From Lentisphaera marina (GTDB lineage: Bacteria > Verrucomicrobiota > Lentisphaeria > Lentisphaerales > Lentisphaeraceae), in NCBI RefSeq assembly GCF_028745505.1, contig NZ_JAQZZL010000001.1, positions 930,001-994,000 of the forward strand: DNA of 64,000 bases. The letters are read 5' to 3'. The notes under the pieces are model-generated. The model did not search any database. It had not been told where the DNA came from and saw only the letters and a list, made by a program, of their open reading frames with translations. The position numbers were made by a program, and so were the translations under genes. Below, one piece after another: positions 54,013-62,996 of this stretch. How positions within the stretch are numbered: position 1 is the first letter of the stretch; every line of letters begins with the position of its first letter.

Positions 54013-55029
54013 TTACTTATAGCCATTGGGGTTTTGTGATTGCCATTTCCATGCGGAGGCAATCATATCATCAAGGTCATACTTTGCATGCCAGCCAAGG
54101 TCATTATTGGCAAGACTAGCATCGGCAGTGCATTCGCCAATATCACCTTCTCTACGTGGAGCCACAACAGCTTTGATTTCTTTGCCTGAAATACGACGAA
54201 AAGCTTCGATCATTTCTTTGACAGAATAACCACGGCCAGTTCCAATATTATAAATCAGCGTACCTTTATCTTGGCTATCTAGTTTTTCGATAGATTTCAC
54301 ATGGGCTTGAGCAAGGTCAACGACGTGGATGTAATCGCGTACGCCAGTACCATCTGGAGTGTCGTAGTCATCGCCGAAAATGGCAACTTGTTCGCGAATA
54401 CCTGCAGCTACCTGGCTAACAAAGGGAAGAAGGTTATTGGGGTACTCTGGGTCTTCGCCAATAGTGCCAGATTCATGGGCACCTACTGGGTTGAAATAGC
54501 GCAAGAGTGCAACGCCCCAGTCAGTTGCTTTCCCGGTATCCATCAAAATTTGTTCCATCATCGCTTTTGTGTGCCCGTAGGGGTTGGTAGCGCCAATGCG
54601 AGCATCTTCTTTGATTGGGACTGTCTCAGGATCACCATAGACTGTGGCCGATGAGCTGAAGACGATTTTATCGACATTGTTTGCTTTCATAACTTCGAAA
54701 AGGTTAAGGGACCCAGTGATGTTATTGGAGTAGTAGTAGAGTGGTTTTTCAACCGATTCACCAACGGCTTTTTTTGCGGCGAAATGAATGACGGCATGAA
54801 CATTGGCTTCTTTTACAAAAACATCGTGTAAGGCTTCTTTGTTTAAGAGGTCGACTTGATAGAAAGATATTTTTTTGCCATTGGCGAGTTTCTCTACGCG
54901 ACTAAGAGATTCAGTTACCGAATTTGAGAGGTCATCAACAACGACGACTTCATAGCCCGAGTTGAGAAGTTCAAGACAAGTATGGGAGCCAATATATCCT
55001 GCACCACCTGTAACAAGTATTTTTTTCAT
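54013..55029 (-). CDS. galE: UDP-glucose 4-epimerase
   Basis: The 338-residue short-chain dehydrogenase relative has the NAD site GGAGYIGSHTCLELL, the SSSATVYG serine/threonine block, and the catalytic Y-x3-K in NPYGHTKAM. It interconverts UDP-galactose and UDP-glucose. Length and motifs match bacterial GalE closely. AGGA precedes the ATG. It lies 11 bases after galK and 10 before the pyrophosphorylase gene. Confidence 0.95.
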   Translation of the reverse strand: MKKILVTGGAGYIGSHTCLELLNSGYEVVVVDDLSNSVTESLSRVEKLANGKKISFYQVDLLNKEALHDVFVKEANVHAVIHFAAKKAVGESVEKPLYYYSNNITGSLNLFEVMKANNVDKIVFSSSATVYGDPETVPIKEDARIGATNPYGHTKAMMEQILMDTGKATDWGVALLRYFNPVGAHESGTIGEDPEYPNNLLPFVSQVAAGIREQVAIFGDDYDTPDGTGVRDYIHVVDLAQAHVKSIEKLDSQDKGTLIYNIGTGRGYSVKEMIEAFRRISGKEIKAVVAPRREGDIGECTADASLANNDLGWHAKYDLDDMIASAWKWQSQNPNGYK

Positions 55030-55040
55030 AAGATCGTTTC

Positions 55041-56198
55041 CTAGACTTTTTTTGTCAGTGCGCCTTGGGCAGCCTGACAGATAATTGTTTGAATTTCTTT
55101 ACCCGATTTATTTCTATATACAAGTGCGGCTTCATTCGCATATTGTTCGGCATCGCTACTTTTTACTAAATGAATGGAGATTCCACCAAAACCACCACCA
55201 CTGAGACGTGCACCTAGGCATAGGGGAGAGGCTTTAGCTATTTCAACGAGAGTATCAAGTTCTGGACAGGAATTCTCAAAGTTATCCATTGAACTTTGAT
55301 GTGAGTCAAATAGGAGTTGGCCAAAAGATGCGAAGTCCGCATTTTTTAAGAATTCCTGAGCTTGAGCAACGCGGGTGTTTTCACCAACTACATGGAGCGC
55401 ACGTTTAAAATCATTTTCAGCGAGATCATTTTTGTGACTAAGTAGAAGTTCGAGACTGACATCGCGTAGAGCTGTGATCTCTGGATGGAATTTTTGTAGT
55501 GTAGCTACGGCATTTTCACATTGCTCACGACGTTCGTTGTATTCGAGACTGAGGTCGTGGGCGACATGAGAGTTGAGTACAACTAATGCTAGTTCAGTGG
55601 GAAGAGGTGTATGATTGACGGTAATATCGCGATACTCGCTGATAACAAGTTGCCCTTCTTCGCCTGAGAGTGAGGTGAGCTGATCCATGAGTCCGGTATT
55701 GGCGCCGATATAATTATTTTCACACGCCTGACCAATAATCGCTTTCTCTTTGTTGGATAGACCGAGGCCATACAGCTCATCGAGTCCGGTGACAAGAGCC
55801 ATTTCTAGAGAAGCAGAACTGCTCATACCTGCTGATAGGGGGACGTCTGAAGTAACAAGAGCCTGAAACGCACCAAGTTCATGACCGCGCTTTTGGAGGG
55901 CGACAATTGTTCCACGAATGTAATTGGTCCAATCTTTACCTTCTGCAGGTTCCGCAATTCCACTGAGTTTAAATTCGCGAATACCGTCGTTCATGAAGGG
56001 GCTGGAAACTTGACAAGTTTCTCCTTCAATTTTACGGAAGCTAATTTGAGTTGTGCAGTTTACCGCAGTGGAGAGAACAAATCCCTCGTTATAGTCAGTG
56101 TGGTTTCCAAGAACTTCTAGACGGCCAGGGGCCTGAGCGAGAAGTTCGGGGGATGTGCCGAAAGCTTCGGAAAAGAGTTGTGTGTTGTTTTGGCTCAT
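55041..56198 (-). CDS. galK: Galactokinase
   Basis: The 385-residue GHMP kinase has the galactokinase signature GRLEVLGNHTDYNEG (usually GRVNLIGEHTDYN), the ATP loop PLSAGMSSSASLE, and GARLSGGGFGG near the C-terminus. It phosphorylates galactose at C1. The GNHTDY variant has asparagine where most enzymes have glutamate, as in some Lentisphaerae/Bacteroidetes homologues that I cannot verify. A hairpin without a U-tract lies just upstream, between it and the symporter gene. Confidence 0.92.
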   Translation of the reverse strand: MSQNNTQLFSEAFGTSPELLAQAPGRLEVLGNHTDYNEGFVLSTAVNCTTQISFRKIEGETCQVSSPFMNDGIREFKLSGIAEPAEGKDWTNYIRGTIVALQKRGHELGAFQALVTSDVPLSAGMSSSASLEMALVTGLDELYGLGLSNKEKAIIGQACENNYIGANTGLMDQLTSLSGEEGQLVISEYRDITVNHTPLPTELALVVLNSHVAHDLSLEYNERREQCENAVATLQKFHPEITALRDVSLELLLSHKNDLAENDFKRALHVVGENTRVAQAQEFLKNADFASFGQLLFDSHQSSMDNFENSCPELDTLVEIAKASPLCLGARLSGGGFGGISIHLVKSSDAEQYANEAALVYRNKSGKEIQTIICQAAQGALTKKV

Positions 56199-56210
56199 GG
56201 TCTACTTCTT

Positions 56211-56236
56211 ACAGGCCTTGATTTAGTAAGGCCTGT
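56211..56236 (-). other. Intercistronic hairpin between symporter and galK
   Basis: ACAGGCCTT and AAGGCCTGT form a perfect 9-base stem with an 8-base loop. The T-run lies only on the plus strand, so it is not a terminator for the operon. It may mark mRNA processing or stabilise the upstream message. Confidence 0.5.
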
Positions 56237-56259
56237 TTTTTTGTTTAGGGTTTAATGAA

Positions 56260-58131
56260 TTACTCAGCTAGGCTCGCATCAATTGGGGAATCTGATGGAA
56301 TCCCCGGCTTAACGGCTTTCTTAGTGTCCTGAGTAGAAGTTTTAAGTTCAGTCTGTTTTTCAGAGCTACTATCTTTCAAGTTTTGGCTCTCAGTATTTAT
56401 TTTGCTGTCCTCTTTACTTATGCGCTCCTGTGCAGCTTTTTGAGCAGCTTCAAGTTTTGCTTTGGAGCCAGGGTTATTATGATCTTTACTCACAGCAGAG
56501 AAATCGGCAAATGTTGCGTAGATGATGAAAACCATGATAACACATGCTGCCCCAGCGAGGTTGCGGTGCTTCCATGGAGTCATGTCGACAGCTTTCACAT
56601 CTTCTTGAACGAAGTCTGTGTCTCTTGGCTTAAGTTGACCAATGATGAGCATGGTAACGATGATGATAGCAAAAACTATTCCAAGGAAATGGAAGCCATT
56701 AATGTTTTCAATTAATTTAGCTCCAACAGGAACAAAGTAGCAGAAAGGAATAACAGTGAAACCAATCCCCATACCGACTTTTGCAGCTAAGGCAGGGACG
56801 CGCTTACTAAGCATACCGACAACGATGACAGCAAATAAAGGAATGAAGTAAATACCGTTCATTTTTTGGAGGTAACCAAAAATACTTTCTTGACCAGCGA
56901 GCATCGGAGCAATGAGCATAGAAACAATAGCAATACCGATACCGAATGTTTTACCCGATTTAACGACTTGAGCTTCATCAGCATCTTTATTGATAACTTC
57001 TTTATAAAGACCGAGTGAGAAAAGTGTACATGTCGCGTTGAGTGCTGAGTTAAAGGATGAGAGAATGGCACCAACCATAGCGGCGGCAAAGAAACCTGTA
57101 AGTGCGGGAGGAAGGGCAAATTGAACGAGTGCACCATAGGCTTTCACGTTTTGATTTTGACCGCCAGAAAGCCTTTCGAGAAGAGTCTGGAATTCGATAT
57201 TGTTTGTATAGAGATAAAAACCGATCATACCTGGGATGACTAGATAAACAGGACCGAGAAACTTGAGTGCACCAGTGAGAAGCACACCTTTTTGGCCTTC
57301 CGCAAGACTGGAAGCACCGAAAGTACGCTGGATGATCTGTTGGTTAGTACACCAGTAGAACATGTTAAGTAGGATAACACCAGAGAAGATGGTTGAAAAG
57401 GGAACGGCATCCTTCTTGCCACCAAGTGAATTGAAACGCTCAGGATCTGCTTTTTGCATGATTTCTAGCCCTTCAAACATACCTTGGCCACCACTAACAG
57501 CTTGAAGGCCGTAGTAAGCGATTAAGAAACCACCGGCGAGAAGACCAATACCGTTTAGAGTGTCGGACACAGCAACAGTACGAAGGCCGCCAAAAAGAGC
57601 GTAGATAGAACCAATAATACCAATGAAAATAACTGTAATCCATAATACAGTAGTATCGTTTTCAACTCCAATTAGTTCGCCGACATTCATCATGGACGAA
57701 AGACCTTGCGCACCTGTGTAGAGTACGAGGGGGAGGAGAATGATGGCATAAGCACTGAGGAAAATCATGTCAGCAGCCATACGTGTTTTGTGGTCATAGC
57801 GAACATCGAGGTACTGAGGTACTGTGGCGATACCTGAGCGGAGGAATTTTGGTAAGAAGAAAAGTGCCATGATAACGAGGGCAATAACAGCAACAACTTC
57901 CCAGACCATAACGTGTAAGCCGTGGTTGAAGGCATCACCATTGAGACCGACGAGTTGCTCGGTAGAAAGGTTAGTTAAAAGTAGAGAACCAGCAATTAAC
58001 GGGAAGCTTAGGCTTCGTCCGCCAAGAAAATAGCCTTCGCTACTACCGTGATCGTCTTTTCGTGTCCATAGCCATGTGATGAGGCCAACGAGTCCTGTAA
58101 AAAACAGGAATGATATGATGGTGCTGTTCAT
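56260..58131 (-). CDS. Sodium:solute symporter (SSS family), probable galactose transporter
   Basis: The 623-residue protein has about 14 membrane helices in the SSS arrangement, with GYFLGGRSLSFPLIAGSLLLTNLSTEQL near the start and FYWCTNQQIIQRTF in the middle, as in SGLT-type sugar symporters. Its operon with galK and galE supports galactose as substrate. A hydrophilic, Ser/Lys/Glu-rich tail of about 70 residues follows the last helix and is not part of the family core. AAGGAG lies 8 bases before the ATG. It follows the LacI-type regulator after 28 bases. Confidence 0.9.
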   Translation of the reverse strand: MNSTIISFLFFTGLVGLITWLWTRKDDHGSSEGYFLGGRSLSFPLIAGSLLLTNLSTEQLVGLNGDAFNHGLHVMVWEVVAVIALVIMALFFLPKFLRSGIATVPQYLDVRYDHKTRMAADMIFLSAYAIILLPLVLYTGAQGLSSMMNVGELIGVENDTTVLWITVIFIGIIGSIYALFGGLRTVAVSDTLNGIGLLAGGFLIAYYGLQAVSGGQGMFEGLEIMQKADPERFNSLGGKKDAVPFSTIFSGVILLNMFYWCTNQQIIQRTFGASSLAEGQKGVLLTGALKFLGPVYLVIPGMIGFYLYTNNIEFQTLLERLSGGQNQNVKAYGALVQFALPPALTGFFAAAMVGAILSSFNSALNATCTLFSLGLYKEVINKDADEAQVVKSGKTFGIGIAIVSMLIAPMLAGQESIFGYLQKMNGIYFIPLFAVIVVGMLSKRVPALAAKVGMGIGFTVIPFCYFVPVGAKLIENINGFHFLGIVFAIIIVTMLIIGQLKPRDTDFVQEDVKAVDMTPWKHRNLAGAACVIMVFIIYATFADFSAVSKDHNNPGSKAKLEAAQKAAQERISKEDSKINTESQNLKDSSSEKQTELKTSTQDTKKAVKPGIPSDSPIDASLAE

Positions 58132-58159
58132 TTTTGTGTTTCTCCTTGTTTTGTAAAAA

Positions 58160-59179
58160 TCATTTATTTAATTTGCAGACTGAGTCACGCTTGATTAGCT
58201 CAGGTTCGAAAATGTGATTTTTTGTTTGTGGCGCGTAGTCATCATTTTCGAGGAATTTGAGCATATTTTCGGCCGCGTCTGTAGCGACTTTATCAATATG
58301 TGTACTCACAGTTGTTAGTGGTGGTGATAAAAGTTTAGTAAGGTTGATGTTATCAAAGCCAATAATGGATAGATCTTGCGGTATTTGTAATTTGAGTTCT
58401 TGAGCAGCACGATAAACACCGATGGCGATATAATCATTAAAGCAAAATAAAGCACTAGGGCGATCGGCTGTTTTTAGTAGCGAAAGAGCTGCGGTGTACC
58501 CATCTTCAGCAGAGGATCCACAGGGGAATATGGTATTTGAGTTGATTTCTAAGTTATTATTTTGCATGCATTCAATGAAGCCCGCAGAGCGCTCACGATA
58601 AGAGAGTGAACTTTCGGGTCCAGCTAAGTAGGAGATTTCTGTGTGTCCAGATTTAATTAGGTATTGAGTCGCTTCATAGGCGCCATTACGGTTGTTGAAG
58701 CCAATTGACATAGATCCTATATCGCGACTTAGGTTGTCGAGCATTATAACTGGTTTTTTATACTGCTTAACAATGGTGCTAATGTTATCTTTTTCTGTGT
58801 CTTTAGCGAAGGGCGCAATGAATAGACCGTCAACATTATAGGAATAGAGTGTTTGTAGTGCTTTTCTTTCTCTGTCTAGGTCTGCCATTGAATTCAAAAC
58901 AATCAGACTGTAACCTTTTTGATGAAGGTGGTCATCGATGATTTTGATCATTTGAGTATAAAAAGGGTTGCTGAGATCGCGGATCAGCATTCCTATTAAA
59001 TAAGAGGGAAGGCCCTTGAGTGCGTGCGCCATTTTATTGGGGGTGTAATTATGTTCTTTGGCAATGCGTAAGATCTTTTCTCTGGCTTTATCGGAGATGC
59101 CACCTTTGCCATTGAGTGCTGCAGAAACGCTGACTCGTGAGTAGCCACAAATATCTGCGAGTTCCTGCATAGAGATCAT
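58160..59179 (-). CDS. LacI-family transcriptional regulator
   Basis: The 339-residue protein has a LacI helix-turn-helix (about 4-25, MQELADICGYSRVSVSAALNG), a hinge helix (KMAHALKG), and a periplasmic-binding-protein-like sensor (about 60-335). It most likely binds galactose or a related sugar and controls the downstream symporter-galK-galE-pyrophosphorylase operon, of which it is the first gene. A pair of LacI-type operator motifs lies 65-98 bases upstream, which suggests autoregulation. The ribosome site is weak (AGG), and a second ATG three codons on is possible. Confidence 0.9.
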   Translation of the reverse strand: MISMQELADICGYSRVSVSAALNGKGGISDKAREKILRIAKEHNYTPNKMAHALKGLPSYLIGMLIRDLSNPFYTQMIKIIDDHLHQKGYSLIVLNSMADLDRERKALQTLYSYNVDGLFIAPFAKDTEKDNISTIVKQYKKPVIMLDNLSRDIGSMSIGFNNRNGAYEATQYLIKSGHTEISYLAGPESSLSYRERSAGFIECMQNNNLEINSNTIFPCGSSAEDGYTAALSLLKTADRPSALFCFNDYIAIGVYRAAQELKLQIPQDLSIIGFDNINLTKLLSPPLTTVSTHIDKVATDAAENMLKFLENDDYAPQTKNHIFEPELIKRDSVCKLNK

Positions 59180-59205
59180 ACTTTACACCTGTTAAGTTGA
59201 GTTTT

Positions 59206-59233
59206 CAAAAAAGGCCCCTTGTATTCAAGGGGC
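59206..59233 (-). terminator. Terminator between sulfatase and regulator
   Basis: GCCCCTTG-TATT-CAAGGGGC (59214-59233) is a perfect 8-base stem followed by six T on the minus strand. It ends sulfatase transcripts and also lies downstream of the candidate operon promoter. Confidence 0.85.
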
Positions 59234-59243
59234 ACAAGAAAGT

Positions 59244-59282
59244 TTACACGAGTAAAGTAGCAGCCTTACTCGTGTAAGTCAA
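59244..59282 (-). promoter_or_regulatory. Candidate galactose-operon promoter with paired LacI-type operators
   Basis: TTACACGAGTAA (59244-59255) and TTACTCGTGTAA (59266-59277) are exact inverse copies. Each is itself a near-palindrome centred on CG, the LacI-family operator pattern, and the centres are 22 bases apart. On the minus strand TTGACT (59277-59282) lies 17 bases before a weak TACTTT, so the operators would cover the core promoter. Confidence 0.6.
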
Positions 59283-59340
59283 GTGCTTTCAATTATTTTT
59301 TTGAGTCGAAGCTGAATTACAAATCATATGGAATGATGAC

Positions 59341-60786
59341 TTATTTCTTCTTTTTCTTCTTCTTTTTAGGTTGTTTCAAACGTTCAAGTTCAGCAGGACT
59401 GCGCTCAGAAGCGAATTTAAAAGCGGGGTTTTCTGCTGGAGAATGAGCTTTGTCCATTAATTTTAATAAAGCAGATATTTTTTCTGGGAACTTGGATGAC
59501 AAGTCTTTTTGTTCAGAAACATCAGCATCCAAATCAAAGAGCTCCATTTTTGGGTTGAGTTCAGTATTAGTTTTATACAAAATTAATTTCCATTTTCCTT
59601 GACGGATGGCACGCTTACCTCCCATTTCAAAGAATTCCCAGTAGAGGTAGTCATGTTTGTCTTGTGAGCCTTCTCCTAGGAGCGTGGGGACCATAGAAAT
59701 GCCGTCAGTGTCTGCCTGCTTTTCAGCACCAGCGAGTTCGCGGACAGTAGGGGAAATATCCCAAAAGGCAGAGATGTGATCTGTCACTTGGCCAGCTTTG
59801 ATTTTTCCAGGCCAGTAAGCGATCATTGGAGTTCTGACACCACCTTCATACATGTCGCGTTTACCTCCACGGAGGATGCCGTTAGAATCGAAGCTATCGC
59901 GCTTATGTCCACCTTCTTGCATTGCGCCATTATCGCTCGCAAACATAATAAGTGTGTTTTCAGCAAGACCTAAGTCTTCGAGTTTTTTAACAAGTAAACC
60001 TACGTTATGATCCATATAGGAGATCATGGCAGCAAAAGTCGTTTTTGGCTCACGCTCGTAGGAATAGTGAGGATGTTTTTTTGCAGGGAGGAGTTCTTCT
60101 TTTAAGATAGGACGGTATTTAGCTTTCCACTCTTCTTTGGCACGTAAACTCGCGTGAGGTATTTGAAAAGCTAGGTGAAGGAAAAAAGGTCCGTCTTTTT
60201 GTCTTTCAACATAATCGAGGGCTTCGTTCATAACGACTTCAGAGCTGTAATTATCTCCTTCATGTAGAGTGTTGTTGGGGTATTCTACTTTAGTGACTTC
60301 GCCATTATTTCTCCATAAGTATGTGGGGAAATACCAATGGGCTTGAGTGTGCGAAGTGAATCCGAAAAAGTAATCAAAGCCTTTTTGATAGGGGAGTGCA
60401 GCATCGTCGGTATTACAGCCCATGCCAGATTTGCCTATCATCGCGGTGTGATATCCTGCTTTTTGGAGAGCTTTAGGAAAAATTAAGTCATGGGGATCTT
60501 GACGCATTTGTAAGTGACCGTTGCCGCGTACGTAGGTATTGCCTGAGTGCTTGCCCTCTAATAGGCAACTGCGAGAAGGGCCACAAACGGTGCTACCAGA
60601 ATAGTGTTGGGTAAAACGAAGGCCATTGGCAGCCATCTTATCTAAGTGGGGGGTTTGTATGACTTTTTGACCGTAGCACCCTAGATCGCCATAGCCGAGA
60701 TCATCAGCTAAAATATAAATGATGTTAGGTTTTTCTGCGGCAAAAATACTTAGAGTACAAAAGAGAGAAAATAAAATTGATTTCAT
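59341..60786 (-). CDS. Secreted sulfatase (S1 family)
   Basis: The 481-residue protein has a signal peptide (MKSILFSLFCTLSIFA), the metal ligands D28 and D29, and the formylglycine motif C68-G-P-S-R72, in which C68 is converted to formylglycine. Further family blocks (SDNGAMQEGGHKR, GGVRTPMIAYWPG) are complete. It removes sulfate esters outside the cytoplasm. Placement before the galactose operon suggests sulfated galactans as substrate. The C-terminus is an unusual run of eight lysines. The ATG has AAGGA 6 bases upstream. No maturase gene is nearby. Confidence 0.93.
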   Translation of the reverse strand: MKSILFSLFCTLSIFAAEKPNIIYILADDLGYGDLGCYGQKVIQTPHLDKMAANGLRFTQHYSGSTVCGPSRSCLLEGKHSGNTYVRGNGHLQMRQDPHDLIFPKALQKAGYHTAMIGKSGMGCNTDDAALPYQKGFDYFFGFTSHTQAHWYFPTYLWRNNGEVTKVEYPNNTLHEGDNYSSEVVMNEALDYVERQKDGPFFLHLAFQIPHASLRAKEEWKAKYRPILKEELLPAKKHPHYSYEREPKTTFAAMISYMDHNVGLLVKKLEDLGLAENTLIMFASDNGAMQEGGHKRDSFDSNGILRGGKRDMYEGGVRTPMIAYWPGKIKAGQVTDHISAFWDISPTVRELAGAEKQADTDGISMVPTLLGEGSQDKHDYLYWEFFEMGGKRAIRQGKWKLILYKTNTELNPKMELFDLDADVSEQKDLSSKFPEKISALLKLMDKAHSPAENPAFKFASERSPAELERLKQPKKKKKKKK

Positions 60787-60812
60787 GAAAGTCCTTAGCT
60801 TAATTGAGTTGT

Positions 60813-60842
60813 CTTATAAGTTGTTCACAAGATTGATGTAAA
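60813..60842 (-). promoter_or_regulatory. Probable sulfatase promoter
   Basis: TTTACA (60837-60842) and TATAAG (60813-60818) are 18 bases apart on the minus strand, 27 bases before the ATG. Confidence 0.55.
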
Positions 60843-60895
60843 TCTTTCATCGTTTTAGCAAAAATGTTTTAAAAAAGATATGGCTAGTCAGTACA

Positions 60896-62911
60896 CTAGA
60901 GCTTGCGATTGAGTTTCTCGATGATTTGAATCTTGTCCTGTTCAAATAACTCTTCATTGATTTCTCGGCGATAAGCGAAGGCTTTAGAGAGTTCTTTAGT
61001 CAGCCGCAGCGGTTGATTAAGAGCAAAACCCGAGGCTTCAATAATACTACTGAGGTTGCGCTTACTTAATTTTATCAAGCTTATGATAAAGGTAGGGATA
61101 AGAATAATGAGTAGGGCATTGAAAATACCATTGAAAACATCTGATACATTAAAGGAGGAGAGCTTGGCGATAATGTATGTGAAGGAGGAGCCCAAAGCCG
61201 CAAAGGTAAAAATAAGATCTCGAGAAGAGTTGGCGTTACTGTTTTTGCTAGTGGCTGTGGTGTTGAGCTCTTTTTGAATATTTGTCGTACCAGAATTGAC
61301 TTGCTTTTCTAAGTTTTTTTCTGAGCTGGAGCTGATTTTTTCGATAGCATTGACAATAAGTTCCGAGATTTTTCTAAAGGGATTTACCATGGAGTCGACA
61401 AGGCTTACGGGTGTGTCGATAATTTTACTGATTTGAGCATCTCGATGATCACCATTTAAGGTGATGAGAATACCACGCTTGCCAACAGTGTTGATTTTGT
61501 TGCGCAAAGCGCAAACGGGAGCGCAGATATATTGTGGTTCATCGTTATTCTTACGATTGACTTTGAGATAAATGCAGAACATTCCGGAACTTTTGGCAAC
61601 TTTGCTGTGTTCACTGATGTTATCTAGCGGAATGCATAGGTCAAAAACTTTCCCATCTAAGATCAGTGTGCCAGCTTCAAAGGCCGCCCGTTTTTTGGGA
61701 ATGTAAAAGTATTTATAATTGACGAAATTATTGCAAAAATCAATAAAATATTGCTGTAGGATGATGAGGTCTTTAAGTTGATTGCGAAGGCGAAGTTTAT
61801 CTCCTAAAATCAGATCATCATAGATGATTTGACTAAGGGTCTCGTAATGATCTTTGTCGAGGTAATCTCTAAGTAATTGCTCATCCAGATGGCTGATGTC
61901 TCCTTGAGGCCTTTTGCTCATCCATTTTGAGTAACTATCTAAGGCTTCTTTGGTCTCTTCCCAAGTGCTTTCATTGAGTTCTGTGAGTTGACGACCTAAA
62001 ATTTTATGGAGGTATTCATTAAAAAATTTCTTGAAAGTTTTTTCGTGGAGTGGGTTTAAAGGCTTGTCTGGACGAAGAGTTTTGAACTTCTTTATGGGGC
62101 TGAGTGGAAGTGTGGTAAGTTCTCCATCAACTTTGGCGCCATTTTCAAACTTATCACTGCTTATATTGCTTGTTGAGAGTTCTTTATCCATTGATTCACA
62201 GAACTCTAAAGCTTTTCGTGCCTGGAAAAAATGATCAATATGGTCGTGGAGTTGTGTGTATAAGTCCCAGATTTCATCAATGTGATCTTTGAAACTGAGT
62301 TCGTGTTTTTCGCCTTCGTCAATCCAGTTTAAATAATCGACAACTTGTTTATGAAAAATATCTAAAGCAGCTTGGTCAAAACCATTGCGTCCAGAGAGAT
62401 CTTGAGAGTTTTGGCAAGTTTTTACAATGAGTTCAGCAGTTTCACGTAATTCTTTGTCATCTAAATCTTCAGCGGGGACAATACCATCTCCATTGCGGAT
62501 TCCGCGAGAGAGAAGGAGTTTGTCATTCTCTAAATCTTTTAGTTTAATTAATTTAGGATCAGTGAGGTTCAGGTTTTTACAGACCTCTTCAGCACAATCA
62601 ACGAGGTCTTGTTGATCAGTTTTTAGGTGAGCAAAATTGAGCTGATCACTCTTATTATCAAAAGCTTCTAGTGAATCGTAATGAGCAAGGATATGTTTTG
62701 AAAAATGAATGATGTCTTCGGAAAAAATACGACCCGATTTATTGCGATCTAAGAGCTCTTTGATGGATTTAGGGAAATTCAAATGTTGGCATGGAGCACT
62801 GGTGCACATCCAAAAGGCTTCGTGAAGTTCAGGAAGAAGTGCAATGTCATCAGCGCACTCAATAACAAATTGACGACTTCCACCGAAATTTTTAAGTTTA
62901 GCTTTGACCAT
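60896..62911 (-). CDS. EF-hand-containing membrane protein, 671 aa
   Basis: The N-terminal half is soluble and helical. It contains one canonical EF-hand loop, D55-N57-S59-G60 to D66, and a degenerate one (NGDGIVPAED). The block KYFYIPKKRAAFEAGTLILDG then VFDLCIPLDN stands near the middle. Two hydrophobic segments lie near the C-terminus (TFAALGSSFTYIIAKL and NALLIILIPTFIISLI), so it is probably anchored with both main parts cytoplasmic. I remember similar proteins in Verrucomicrobia and some Proteobacteria without a known function. I chose the ATG at 62911 because AGGGAG lies upstream; a longer frame to 62992 would add a hydrophobic stretch that overlaps the divergent promoter region. Confidence 0.75.
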   Translation of the reverse strand: MVKAKLKNFGGSRQFVIECADDIALLPELHEAFWMCTSAPCQHLNFPKSIKELLDRNKSGRIFSEDIIHFSKHILAHYDSLEAFDNKSDQLNFAHLKTDQQDLVDCAEEVCKNLNLTDPKLIKLKDLENDKLLLSRGIRNGDGIVPAEDLDDKELRETAELIVKTCQNSQDLSGRNGFDQAALDIFHKQVVDYLNWIDEGEKHELSFKDHIDEIWDLYTQLHDHIDHFFQARKALEFCESMDKELSTSNISSDKFENGAKVDGELTTLPLSPIKKFKTLRPDKPLNPLHEKTFKKFFNEYLHKILGRQLTELNESTWEETKEALDSYSKWMSKRPQGDISHLDEQLLRDYLDKDHYETLSQIIYDDLILGDKLRLRNQLKDLIILQQYFIDFCNNFVNYKYFYIPKKRAAFEAGTLILDGKVFDLCIPLDNISEHSKVAKSSGMFCIYLKVNRKNNDEPQYICAPVCALRNKINTVGKRGILITLNGDHRDAQISKIIDTPVSLVDSMVNPFRKISELIVNAIEKISSSSEKNLEKQVNSGTTNIQKELNTTATSKNSNANSSRDLIFTFAALGSSFTYIIAKLSSFNVSDVFNGIFNALLIILIPTFIISLIKLSKRNLSSIIEASGFALNQPLRLTKELSKAFAYRREINEELFEQDKIQIIEKLNRKL

Positions 62912-62996
62912 GATGTGAAAAAACTCCCTAAGTAAGTAGTGTTGAAAAACAAGAGTCAATATAAACTGGCAACAGAGAATAAAAAAGGGCAAAGCA

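Noticed and set aside
59244-59277. The 12-base inverse repeat read as the sulfatase terminator
   Set aside because: Its arms are AT-rich, the loop is 10 bases and no U-tract follows. A much better terminator stands 11 bases further on. The CG-centred near-palindromes fit operators.
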